Origin: Paracoccus aminophilus JCM 7686 | GTDB taxonomy: Bacteria; Pseudomonadota; Alphaproteobacteria; Rhodobacterales; Rhodobacteraceae | Direction: 5' to 3' | DNA length: 64,000 bases | Assembly (NCBI RefSeq): GCF_000444995.1 | Contig: NC_022041.1 | Coordinates: forward strand, 656,001 to 720,000 | Shown here: piece by piece, positions 56,422 through 64,000 of the stretch | Layout of the letters: each line of letters begins with the position of its first letter | Numbering within the stretch: position 1 is the first letter of the stretch | The notes under the pieces: generated by a model | The model's database searches: none | Seen by the model: only the letters and a program-made list of their open reading frames with translations | Told to the model about the DNA's origin: nothing | Translations under genes and position numbers: made by a program

Positions 56422-57063
56422 TCAGATAGTGCCAGCCCAATCGATGAGCGGCGCGCCTTGCGCGGCCAGCCAGTCGTTGACGCGACTGAAGGGGCGCGAG
56501 CCAAAAAAGCCACGCCGCGCCGAAAGGGGCGAGGGATGGGCGCTGGCAATCACCAGATCTGTGGCGCGGGGCAGCCCGTCCAGCGCCTTTTGCGCATGGC
56601 CGCCCCAGAGGATGAAAGCGATAGGGCCGTGCTTTTGCGCCTCGACCACCGCCTGACGCGCGAGCTTGTGCCAGCCCCATTTGGCATGAACGCCCGCTTC
56701 GCCCGGCAGAACGCTGAGCGAGGTGTTGAGCAAAAGCACGCCCTGACGCGCCCAATGGGAAAGATCCCCGGTCGCGGGACGCGCGCCGAGATCCGTGTCC
56801 ATCTCTTTGTAGATATTCGACAAAGAGCGCGGCAAAGCGGTTTCCGGCGTCACCGAAAAGGCCAGTCCATTGGCATGGCCGGGGGTCGGATAGGGGTCTT
56901 GGCCCAGCAGAACGACGCGGACCTTGTCCGGCGGCGTCAGATCAAGCGCGGCAAAGACGCGATCGGGGCCGGGCAGCCAGTTCTGATCCGCCAAACGGTC
57001 GCGAATGACGGGCCAATCCGTGCCAAAGAACGGCAGGCCCGCCCAGCTTTCGGGGGCTTTCAT
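56422..57063 (-). CDS. ung: Uracil-DNA glycosylase
   Basis: Excises uracil from DNA in base-excision repair. The 213-aa family 1 enzyme has the catalytic motif VVLLGQDPYPTPGHANGLAF, GVLLLNTSLSVLPGEAG and the C-terminal HPSPLSARRGFFG loop. I chose the ATG at 57063 (MKAPESWAG); an earlier frame overlaps trpD. It lies seven bases after the trpD stop, inside the trp gene string. That position is unusual. Confidence 0.95.
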   Translation of the reverse strand: MKAPESWAGLPFFGTDWPVIRDRLADQNWLPGPDRVFAALDLTPPDKVRVVLLGQDPYPTPGHANGLAFSVTPETALPRSLSNIYKEMDTDLGARPATGDLSHWARQGVLLLNTSLSVLPGEAGVHAKWGWHKLARQAVVEAQKHGPIAFILWGGHAQKALDGLPRATDLVIASAHPSPLSARRGFFGSRPFSRVNDWLAAQGAPLIDWAGTI

Positions 57064-57070
57064 TCTACGC

Positions 57071-58096
57071 TCATGCCTCGGGCGCGCCGGTATGGCCCGC
57101 CAAAGCGTGGAGCTTGGCCAGCGCCTTGCCGGAATCGAGCGCATCCGCCGCGATCTCGGCCCCTTCGCGCAGGGATGTCGCGCGGCCCGCGATCAGAAGC
57201 GCGGCTGCCGAGTTCAGCAGCACCGCATCGCGATAGGCATTCTTCGCCCCCGCGAGAATCGCCCGTGCGGCGGCGGCATTCTGGGCGGGATCACCGCCGA
57301 CGATCTCTTCGAACGGATGGACGGGGAGGCCCGCATCCTCGGGCGAGATCTCGAATTCGCGCACCGTGCCGTCCTTCAGCTCGGCCACCCAGCTTGGCCC
57401 GGCAATCGACAGCTCATCGGTGCCGTCGCTGCCATGGACGAGCCAGGCTTGCTCAGACCCCAACTCGCGCAGGGTCTCGGCCATCGGGCGGTTCCAGTCC
57501 TGATGGAAGGTGCCGGTCAACTGGCGCTTGACGCCTGCGGGGTTGGTCAGCGGCCCCAGCAGGTTGAAGATCGTGCGCGTGCCCAGCTCGGTCCGGGCCG
57601 GGCCAACATGGCGCATCGCCGGATGATGGACCGTCGCCATCATGAAGCAGATGCCGGTGTCATCAAGGGCGGCCTGCGCGACCTCGGGCGTGGTCATCAC
57701 ATTGATGCCCAGATGCGTCAGCGCATCGGCCGAGCCCGATTTCGACGACAGGTTGCGGTTGCCGTGTTTGGCGACCGGCACGCCTGCGCCCGCGACGACC
57801 AAAGCCGAGGCGGTCGAGATATTCAGCGTGCCCTTGCCGTCGCCACCGGTGCCGACGATGTCGATCGCGCCTTTCGGGGCCGAAATGCGGTTCATCTTGG
57901 CGCGCATGGCGCGGGCGGCGGCGGCGATTTCCTCGACGGTTTCGCCGCGCACGCGCAGAGCCATCAGCAGGCCGCCGATCTGCGCTGGTGTCGCCGCCCC
58001 GTTGAAGAGCGCCGAGAATGCCGCCTCGGCCTCATCCCCGGTCAGCGAGCGTGTCGCCGCGACCGAGATCAGCGGGCGGATGTCTTGCAGGCTCAT
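57071..58096 (-). CDS. trpD: Anthranilate phosphoribosyltransferase
   Basis: Second step of tryptophan synthesis, joining anthranilate to PRPP. The 341-aa protein has [20 protein letters not shown] (PRPP glycine loop), [20 protein letters not shown] and [20 protein letters not shown], all expected. Its start overlaps trpG by four bases (ATGA). Downstream comes ung, then trpC. Confidence 0.97.
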   Translation of the reverse strand: MSLQDIRPLISVAATRSLTGDEAEAAFSALFNGAATPAQIGGLLMALRVRGETVEEIAAAARAMRAKMNRISAPKGAIDIVGTGGDGKGTLNISTASALVVAGAGVPVAKHGNRNLSSKSGSADALTHLGINVMTTPEVAQAALDDTGICFMMATVHHPAMRHVGPARTELGTRTIFNLLGPLTNPAGVKRQLTGTFHQDWNRPMAETLRELGSEQAWLVHGSDGTDELSIAGPSWVAELKDGTVREFEISPEDAGLPVHPFEEIVGGDPAQNAAAARAILAGAKNAYRDAVLLNSAAALLIAGRATSLREGAEIAADALDSGKALAKLHALAGHTGAPEA

Positions 58097-58686
58097 GCGG
58101 CGGCCCCGCTTTTGTTCGTGGTGCGGCGCAGGAAGTTTTCGATCATCGCATGGCCGTGTTCCGAGGCGATGGATTCGGGGTGGAACTGCACGCCCTCGAT
58201 CGGCAGGGTCTTGTGTTGCAGCCCCATGATCGTGCCGTCCGGGCTGGTCGCGGTGACGCGCAGCACATCGGGCAAAGTGCCCGGATCGACGGTCAGCGAG
58301 TGGTAGCGCGTGGCCTTCAAGGGCGAGGGCAGGCCGGCAAAGACCCCGGTGCCGTCATGGATGATGTCATCGGTCTTGCCATGAACGACCCGGCTCGCGC
58401 GGACGACCGTGCCGCCGAAAGCCTCGCCGATGGCCTGATGACCAAGGCAGACGCCGAAAAGTGGCAGGCCGCGTTCGGCGGCGGCACGGATCAGCGGCAC
58501 GATAATGCCCGCCTGCGCCGGAGCGCGGGGCCCGGGCGAGACCAGAATGCCCGAGGCGCCCATGGAAAGCGCCTCGTCAACGGTGAGCACGTCATTGCGG
58601 CGCACCACCACTTCGGCCCCCGCCTCACCGAGATAGTGAACGAGGTTCCAGGTGAAGCTGTCGTAGTTGTCGATGAGCAGGATCAT
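58093..58686 (-). CDS. trpG: Anthranilate synthase component II (glutamine amidotransferase)
   Basis: Supplies ammonia to TrpE, and may also serve PabB for folate. The 197-aa class I amidotransferase has the nucleophile motif [18 protein letters not shown] and the catalytic His-Glu in [16 protein letters not shown] chose the ATG at 58686 ([11 protein letters not shown]). It is first in the minus-strand string and divergent from a Pro-rich protein; trpE is 4 kb away on the other strand. Confidence 0.96.
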   Translation of the reverse strand: MILLIDNYDSFTWNLVHYLGEAGAEVVVRRNDVLTVDEALSMGASGILVSPGPRAPAQAGIIVPLIRAAAERGLPLFGVCLGHQAIGEAFGGTVVRASRVVHGKTDDIIHDGTGVFAGLPSPLKATRYHSLTVDPGTLPDVLRVTATSPDGTIMGLQHKTLPIEGVQFHPESIASEHGHAMIENFLRRTTNKSGAAA

Positions 58687-58805
58687 GGGCGCGCCTTGCT
58701 TTGGGGGGTGAACCCCGGAAATTCTGCGGCTATAGATGTGACAAAGGGCCAAGCGGGGTCAAGCCCGCGAGGCAAGAAAAGCAGGGACGGATACCGACAG
58801 GACCA

Positions 58806-59726
58806 ATGGCTCGGGGCTTCGCGAAAGGTTTGTTTCAGGGCGTGATCCTGTGCGGTGCCGCAGTTGCGGCGCTGTCTCTGGCTTTGCCTCAGCCCCGCAA
58901 GGACGGGGCGACGGTTGCCAATCCCGGCCCGGATGCGGCGGCGCTGGACCTGCCGGTCGGCTCGGAATTCGGGCGCGGCGAGGATGAGACCCCGGTCGCG
59001 CCGGTGGGGCTGAGCCGTCCGAACACCGCAGCACTTGGCGATGCGCCCGCCGTGGTCGCGCCCAGCAGCGAGCTGCGGCCCGCTCCGGCCAAAGCGCCCG
59101 CCGCGCGTCCCGAGACCGCGAAAGAGGCGCCGGTCGCGCCAGTCGCGCTTGCGCCAATCAGCGAGAACCCGGACCTTCCGGCGGCTCCGGGTGGCGAAGC
59201 GCCAATCCCGGTCGAGCCGCCCGGACGGGTCGAGACGCCGACGCTCGACCGCGCGCCCGAGCAGGGCACGACCGAGACCGCGCCCGATCTGCAAGGGCTT
59301 GCCCAAAATGACGCGCCCGATCCGCGCGGCCGTCAGGCGCCCGCGCCGGCGATGCCGGGCGCGCCAGCCTCGGATAAGCCTGCGTCGGACAAGCCCGCAT
59401 TGGTCACCCCCGCTCCGGCCACGCCGGAAAACCCCACCGCGTCCGGGTCTTTGCCCGTTGCCGAGCCTGCGCAGCCCGTGACCGAACCGACCTCTGCGCC
59501 GATCCCGCAAGTGGCGCCGAAAGCGACGGCTTCCAAACCGACTGAGGCCAAGCCGTCCGAAGCAAAGCCGACGGCTCCCACGCCGACCACACCAAAGCCG
59601 ACCACACCAAAGCCAACCGAGCCAAAGCCAACCGGGCCCGCGTCACAACGCCAGCCCAATCCCGGTGCGCTTGACCTTTCTCTGCCGCCCGATCCCGGCG
59701 GGCTTCATCTTTTTGACCGCAACTGA
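58806..59726 (+). CDS. Anchored proline/alanine-rich protein (YibQ-like N-terminus, no catalytic domain)
   Basis: A 306-aa protein: an N-terminal membrane anchor (MARGFAKGLFQGVILCGAAV, to about residue 25) and then ~270 residues dominated by Pro, Ala, Thr, Glu and Lys, with a tandem KPTTPKPTTPKPTEPKPTGP stretch near the C-terminus. It ends DLSLPPDPGGLHLFDRN. Relatives often carry a divergent polysaccharide deacetylase gene (yibQ) between trpE and trpG, whose N-terminus has a similar anchor and Pro-rich linker. Here no deacetylase domain is present, in this frame or downstream. It may be a remnant or an independent envelope protein. Confidence 0.65.
   Translation: MARGFAKGLFQGVILCGAAVAALSLALPQPRKDGATVANPGPDAAALDLPVGSEFGRGEDETPVAPVGLSRPNTAALGDAPAVVAPSSELRPAPAKAPAARPETAKEAPVAPVALAPISENPDLPAAPGGEAPIPVEPPGRVETPTLDRAPEQGTTETAPDLQGLAQNDAPDPRGRQAPAPAMPGAPASDKPASDKPALVTPAPATPENPTASGSLPVAEPAQPVTEPTSAPIPQVAPKATASKPTEAKPSEAKPTAPTPTTPKPTTPKPTEPKPTGPASQRQPNPGALDLSLPPDPGGLHLFDRN
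59583..59627 (+). repeat. 15-bp tandem repeat in the proline-rich gene
   Basis: CCGACCACACCAAAG at 59583-59597 and 59598-59612, then a variant CCAACCGAGCCAAAG at 59613-59627. It encodes P-T-T-P-K-type repeats. Confidence 0.8.
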
Positions 59727-59739
59727 TCTCAGGGACGCC

Positions 59740-60915
59740 ATGCTTCCGCTCAACCCCGCGCTTGCCTCGACCTTTCGCCCGCCTGTGATGGAGGCGCGGC
59801 GCTGGCTTGAGGGGGTGAGCTTCCCGCCCGAGCGTCCGCTGATCAACGTGAGTCAGGCCGCTCCGGTCGAGCCGCCGCCCGAGGGGCTGCGTCGCGCCAT
59901 CGCCGAGGCCGCGCTGACCCGGCCCGAGGCCCATCTTTACGGCCCGGTGCTGGGCAATCCCGATCTGCGCGCAGCCGTCGCGGCGGAGTGGAGCCGCGCC
60001 TATGGCGGGACGCTCTCGCCCGACCATGTCGCGATCACGCAGGGCTGCAATCAGGCCTTTTGCGCGGCGATTGCGACCGTGGCGGGGCAGGGCGATGAGG
60101 TCATCATTCCGGTGCCGTGGTATTTCAACCACAAGATGTGGCTAGAGATGCAAGGCGTCAAAGCCGTGCCTCTGAGCTGCGGTCCGGGCATGGTGCCCGA
60201 GGCCGAGGCAGCGGCGCGGCTGATCTCTGCGCGGACCAAGGCGCTGGTGCTCGTGTCGCCGAACAACCCGTCGGGCGCGGAATATCCCGCCGAGACCTTG
60301 CGCGATTTCTATGCGCTCGCGCAAAAGCACGGGCTGGCGCTGATCGTTGACGAAACCTACCGTGATTTCGACAGCCGCGACGGCGCGCCGCATGATCTTT
60401 TCGCCGATCCCGACTGGGGCGATACGCTGATCCAGCTTTACTCCTTCTCGAAAGCCTATCGCCTGACCGGCCACCGCGTCGGCGCGCTGATTGCCAGCCC
60501 GGCGCGGATGATCGAGGTCGAGAAGTTCCTTGATACGGTCGCGATTTCGACCGGGCAGCTTGGCCAGATCGGCGCGCTGTGGGGGATGACGCATCTGCGC
60601 GACTGGCTGGCAGGCGAGCGCGCCGAGGTGATCGCGCGCCGTGATGCCATGCGCGCGGGGATGGAGGCGCTGCCCGGCTGGACGGTCAAGGGATGCGGCG
60701 CCTATTTCGCCTGGGTCGAGCATCCGTTCGCGATCAGCTCGGCCGAGCTTGCCAAACGGCTTGTCCGCGAGGCTGGCGTGCTGCTTTTGCCCGGCACGAT
60801 GTTCATGCCAGAGACCGATCCCGCGGCGCCGCGCCACCTGCGGATTGCCTTCGCCAATGTCGATCAAGCGCGCATCCAAGAGTTGATGACACGGCTCAGG
60901 ACGTTCCAAGCCTGA
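59740..60915 (+). CDS. Class I/II PLP-dependent aminotransferase
   Basis: A 391-aa fold-type I aminotransferase. The PLP lysine is in LYSFSKAYRLTGHRVGALIA. LVSPNNPSGAEYPAETLRD, LIVDETYRDFD and the C-terminal GAYFAWVEHPF and HLRIAFANVD blocks are typical. The substrate cannot be inferred from sequence alone; aspartate/aromatic types share these motifs. I chose the ATG at 59740 behind AGGGA. It sits between the Pro-rich gene and ppiD, 14 bases after the former. Confidence 0.92.
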   Translation: MLPLNPALASTFRPPVMEARRWLEGVSFPPERPLINVSQAAPVEPPPEGLRRAIAEAALTRPEAHLYGPVLGNPDLRAAVAAEWSRAYGGTLSPDHVAITQGCNQAFCAAIATVAGQGDEVIIPVPWYFNHKMWLEMQGVKAVPLSCGPGMVPEAEAAARLISARTKALVLVSPNNPSGAEYPAETLRDFYALAQKHGLALIVDETYRDFDSRDGAPHDLFADPDWGDTLIQLYSFSKAYRLTGHRVGALIASPARMIEVEKFLDTVAISTGQLGQIGALWGMTHLRDWLAGERAEVIARRDAMRAGMEALPGWTVKGCGAYFAWVEHPFAISSAELAKRLVREAGVLLLPGTMFMPETDPAAPRHLRIAFANVDQARIQELMTRLRTFQA

Positions 60916-61005
60916 AAACACACGCGGAATTGCGTCTCCTCGACACTTGCCGCGCTGGACGCGGCACCCTAAACAAAGCCCGACACAAACCGACAGGCGG
61001 AAAAG

Positions 61006-63015
61006 ATGACGAAACCCCGGAGCAAGGCCAAATCCACGGTTTACGGAGTCCTCATGGGCTTCATGCTGATCGGCCTTGGCGGCTTCGGCATCCAGAACTT
61101 CAGCGGCGGCAGCTCGAGCGATATCGGGCAGGCGGGCGATATTTCGGTCACCGCTGGCGATTACGCGCGCGGCGTGCGCAACGAGATGCAGAACTTCTCG
61201 CAGCGCATGGGCAAGGCCATGACCATGGAAGAGGCCAAGCAGATCGGCGTGCCGCAGATCGTGCTGTCGCGGCTCTTCTTGTCGGCCTCGCTAGAAAATG
61301 AAGCGAACCGTCTGGGCATTTCGGTCGGCGACAAGACCGTGGGCGAGCAATTGCTGGCGATCCAGGCCTTTCGCGGTCTGACCGGTCAGTTCGACCGTAA
61401 GGTCTATGCCGATACTTTGCGTCAGGAGGGCATGACCGAGCGCCAGTTCGAGCATGATCTGCGCATGGATCAGGCCCGGCTCATGCTGCAACAGGCCGTC
61501 ACTGGCGGCATCAAGGCGCCCGAGGCGATGACCAATCTCAGCGCCTCCTGGCTGCTCGAGACCCGCAATATCCGCTGGCAAGAGCTTTTGGCCAAGGATC
61601 TGGCCGCCCCGGTCGTTGCCCCCGATGAGGCGACGCTCGAGGCTTGGCACAAGGCCAATGCCGATCGCTTCACCGCGCCCGAGATCCGCAAGATCACCTA
61701 TGTCTGGATCACGCCCGAGATGATCGAGGAAAAGGTGCAGATCGACGATCAGGCGCTGCGCGATCTCTATCAGCAGCGCATTGCGGAATTCGTGAAACCT
61801 GAGCGCCGCATGGTCGAAAAGCTGGTGTTCCAGGATGACGCCGCCGCTGCCGCGGCGAAAGCGCGGCTCGACAAGGGCGAGGTTGATTTCGAAGGGCTCG
61901 CGAAAGAGCGCGGGCTGACGCTGAACGACGTTGATCTGGGCGAGGTCACGAAAGACCAGCTCGGCGCGGCGGGCGATCAGGTCTTTGCTCTGACCCAGCC
62001 CGGCGTGACCGGGCCGCTGCCGACCAATCTGGGCCCTGCGCTCTTCTCGATGAATGCGATCCTTGAGCCGGTGAACACCACGTTCGAGGAAGCCAAGCCC
62101 GAGTTGCGCGGCGAGGCGGCTCTGGACCGTGCCCGTCGCCAGATCGACGAGATGCGCAGCCAAATCGACGACGAGCTGGCCAGCGGTGCCACGCTTGAGG
62201 ATCTGGCCAAGGACAAGGGCCTTGAGCTGGGCAAGATCGACTGGACGCAGAGCGAAGAGCCCGCGCAAGGCAGCATCGCCGGTTATCCCGCGTTCCGCTC
62301 GGCGGCTGGGCAGGTGACCACGCAGGACTTCGCCGAACTGAAAGAGCTCGACGACGGCGGCATTTTCGCGCTGCGCCTTGACGAAACCGTGCCGCCCACG
62401 CTGATCCCCTTCGAGGAAGCGCGCCCGCGCGTGACCGAGGACTGGATTGCCAGCGAGACCCATCGTCGCCTGCTGGCGCTGGCCGATGAAGGCAAGGTTG
62501 CCGCCATGTCGAAGACCATGGCCGCCGCAGCGACCGAAACCGCGACGACTGCGGGCGCCGCGCCTGAAACCACCGCGCCTGAAACCACCGCGCCTGAAAC
62601 CACGGGGACTGAAACCGCTACGGCCGAAGCGACCACACCGGTTCCGGGCTCGGACGAGGCGGCGGTTAGCGCCGAAGCCGACAAAGAGCCGTGGCATGAG
62701 GTCGCAAGCCTGCCGCGCGACGGCTTTATCTCGGGCACGCCGCAGGCCTTGGTTCCGGGCGCCTTCGGGCTGAAGGAAGTGGGCGATACCGATATCGTCA
62801 GCGCCGAGAACCGGGTGTTTCTGGTGACGCTTGAAGCGATCAACAAAGCCGATCTCGGCTCGGATCAGGCCAAGCCCGTGCTGACCAATGTCGGCAACCG
62901 GATCGGCCAATCGCTGCAGCAGGACCTTTTCGACTATTATGCCCGGGCGGTTCAGGCCGGTCAGGGCGTGACGATCAATCAAGCCGCAATTGACGCGGCG
63001 AATTCGCGGATGTGA
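61006..63015 (+). CDS. ppiD: Periplasmic folding chaperone / peptidyl-prolyl isomerase (PpiD-like)
   Basis: Membrane-anchored periplasmic foldase. The 669-aa protein starts with a cytoplasmic tail, then one membrane segment (TVYGVLMGFMLIGLGGFGI). A SurA-like N-terminal domain and a parvulin region (about 250-360) with degenerate sites follow. A Thr/Ala/Glu/Pro linker at about residues 505-550, including ETTAP repeats, separates the last domain. PpiD is commonly next to trpE in Rhodobacterales, which is kept here. ATG at 61006 with AGGCGGAAA upstream. Confidence 0.93.
   Translation: MTKPRSKAKSTVYGVLMGFMLIGLGGFGIQNFSGGSSSDIGQAGDISVTAGDYARGVRNEMQNFSQRMGKAMTMEEAKQIGVPQIVLSRLFLSASLENEANRLGISVGDKTVGEQLLAIQAFRGLTGQFDRKVYADTLRQEGMTERQFEHDLRMDQARLMLQQAVTGGIKAPEAMTNLSASWLLETRNIRWQELLAKDLAAPVVAPDEATLEAWHKANADRFTAPEIRKITYVWITPEMIEEKVQIDDQALRDLYQQRIAEFVKPERRMVEKLVFQDDAAAAAAKARLDKGEVDFEGLAKERGLTLNDVDLGEVTKDQLGAAGDQVFALTQPGVTGPLPTNLGPALFSMNAILEPVNTTFEEAKPELRGEAALDRARRQIDEMRSQIDDELASGATLEDLAKDKGLELGKIDWTQSEEPAQGSIAGYPAFRSAAGQVTTQDFAELKELDDGGIFALRLDETVPPTLIPFEEARPRVTEDWIASETHRRLLALADEGKVAAMSKTMAAAATETATTAGAAPETTAPETTAPETTGTETATAEATTPVPGSDEAAVSAEADKEPWHEVASLPRDGFISGTPQALVPGAFGLKEVGDTDIVSAENRVFLVTLEAINKADLGSDQAKPVLTNVGNRIGQSLQQDLFDYYARAVQAGQGVTINQAAIDAANSRM
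62560..62604 (+). repeat. 15-bp tandem repeat in the ppiD linker
   Basis: GCGCCTGAAACCACC occurs three times in a row (the last with one mismatch) and encodes repeated APETT. Flanking sequence continues the Thr/Ala/Glu pattern. Confidence 0.85.
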
Positions 63016-63017
63016 CG

Positions 63018-64000
63018 ATGGATCTGGCACCGGAATTTGCGGAATTCGAACGGGGCTGGGCGGAGGGCCGCAACCAGCTGGTGACGATCCGGCTGGCGGC
63101 CGATCTGGATACGCCCGTCAGCCTGATGCTGAAACTGGCCGAAGCCGCGCCGAACTCGTTCATGCTCGAAAGCGTCACCGGCGGAGAAATTCGCGGGCGC
63201 TATTCCTTCATCGGCATGAAGCCCGACCTGATCTGGCAATGCCGCGACGGCAAGGCCACGATCAACCGCAATGCCCGCTATTCGCCGGATTTCGAGGCCG
63301 ATGAGCGGCCTGCGCTGGACAGCCTGCGCGCGCTGATTACGGAAAGCCGGATCGAGATGCCGGAAAACGTGCCGCCGGGGGCTGCGGGGCTTTTCGGCTA
63401 TCTCGGCTATGACATGATCCGTCTGGTCGAGCATCTGCCCGATGTGAACCCCGATCCGCTTGGCCTGCCTGACGCGATGTTGCTGCGTCCGACCGTGGTC
63501 GCGGTGCTTGACGGGGTGAAGGGCGAGGTCACGCTTTGTGCGCCCGCCTGGTATGAGCCGGGCGTGCCTGCGCGCGCCGCCTATGCCCAAGCCGCCGAGC
63601 GGGTGATGGAGGCCCTGCGTGCGCTCGATCGCCAGCCCTATGAGCCGCGCACCTTCGGCGCAGAGATGAAGGTCGGCCAGCCGCGCTCAAACTTCACGCG
63701 CGAGGGCTATCTCGCTGCGGTCGAGAAGGCCAAGGATTACATCCGCGCGGGCGATATCTTCCAGGTCGTGCCGAGCCAGCGCTGGTCGCTCGATTTCCCG
63801 CTGCCGCCCTTCGCGCTTTACCGCTCGCTGCGCCGCACCAATCCCTCGCCCTTCATGTTCTTCCTCAACCTCGACGGCTTCCAGATCGTCGGCGCGAGCC
63901 CCGAGATTCTGGTCCGTCTGCGCGACGGCGAGGTCACGGTGCGCCCGATCGCAGGCACCCGCAAACGCGGCGCCGATGCGGCCGAGGATCGCGCGCTCGA
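63018..64000 (+). CDS. trpE: Anthranilate synthase component I (partial, runs off the window)
   Basis: First tryptophan enzyme. The visible 327 residues include the N-terminal domain with the Leu/Ser feedback motif region FMLESVTGGEIRGRYSFIG, GLFGYLGYDMIRLVEHLP and the chorismate-binding start YIRAGDIFQVVPSQRWSLDF. SPFMFFLNLDGFQIVGASPE and the PIAGTRKRGA loop follow. It begins two bases after the ppiD stop, so there is no room for its own attenuator. The 3' end lies beyond position 64000. Confidence 0.97.
   Translation, partial: MDLAPEFAEFERGWAEGRNQLVTIRLAADLDTPVSLMLKLAEAAPNSFMLESVTGGEIRGRYSFIGMKPDLIWQCRDGKATINRNARYSPDFEADERPALDSLRALITESRIEMPENVPPGAAGLFGYLGYDMIRLVEHLPDVNPDPLGLPDAMLLRPTVVAVLDGVKGEVTLCAPAWYEPGVPARAAYAQAAERVMEALRALDRQPYEPRTFGAEMKVGQPRSNFTREGYLAAVEKAKDYIRAGDIFQVVPSQRWSLDFPLPPFALYRSLRRTNPSPFMFFLNLDGFQIVGASPEILVRLRDGEVTVRPIAGTRKRGADAAEDRAL

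Noticed and set aside
58687..58805. A tryptophan attenuator before trpG
   Set aside because: The 119-base divergent region shows no leader peptide with tandem Trp codons and no terminator/antiterminator pair; trpE has no leader space either.

Overview
This is core chromosome of a high-GC alphaproteobacterium, almost certainly a member of the Rhodobacterales (Paracoccus/Rhodobacter-like). The lptF-lptG-lptD-surA-pdxA-rsmA, pepA-holC, tatABC, rpsF-rpsR-rplI, glnB-glnA and trpGD/trpC-moaC-moeA-lexA blocks, the GTTC-N7-GTTC SOS box and a DUF4167 protein all fit that group. The genus is not certain. I see no prophage, insertion sequence, CRISPR array, toxin-antitoxin pair or rRNA, and only one tRNA. 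Coding density is very high, and most long antisense frames are GC-driven shadows.

Layout. 0-5.6 kb: coaD, a DUF2189 membrane protein, a bactofilin/M23 peptidase pair, and a short-chain-acyl-CoA type regulator (ScfR family) with a paired TTTGCAAA site at its own start. 5.2-13.3 kb: dnaB with a small DMT protein, pyrC-pyrE, gap with a 47-aa membrane protein, a FliG-domain protein and purB. 13.4-16.1 kb: a haem-dependent N-demethylase-like gene and a divergent Nramp/MntR manganese pair around a palindromic operator. 16.1-21.4 kb: glnA-glnB, nnr, tRNA-Leu(TAG) and tig. 21.4-29.2 kb: BrkB-like protein, ribosomal operon, YceI, prfA-prmC and DUF4167. 29.2-37.1 kb: a long minus-strand envelope operon (lptF-lptG-lptD-surA, then pdxA and rsmA). 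37.2-42.6 kb: pepA-holC, a retropepsin-like protease, tatABC and a DUF815 ATPase. 42.9-47.5 kb: a polyamine-type ABC transporter operon. 47.6-58.7 kb: minus-strand housekeeping genes in two groups, dacA-tmk-holB-tatD-MBL-AEC and trpG-trpD-ung-trpC-moaC-moeA-lexA. 58.8-64 kb: a proline-rich anchored protein, an aminotransferase, ppiD and the start of trpE.

How the parts relate. Two envelope modules stand out: LPS export/outer-membrane assembly (LptDFG, SurA, PpiD) and wall shape (bactofilin, M23, DacA). Regulators sit beside likely targets: MntR with Nramp, PII with glutamine synthetase, LexA with its SOS box, and ScfR with its own operator. The tryptophan genes are rearranged: ung lies between trpD and trpC, and trpE is on the opposite strand from trpGDC.

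I did not find a convincing new multi-gene system. The best leads are regulatory or structural: the ScfR double site, a 13-bp perfect inverted repeat after prmC, three hairpins inside the polyamine operon, a recurring GGNTATTT intergenic element, arginine/aspartate-rich tails on S6 and the DUF4167 protein, a FliG-domain protein without flagellar neighbours, and the trp rearrangement.
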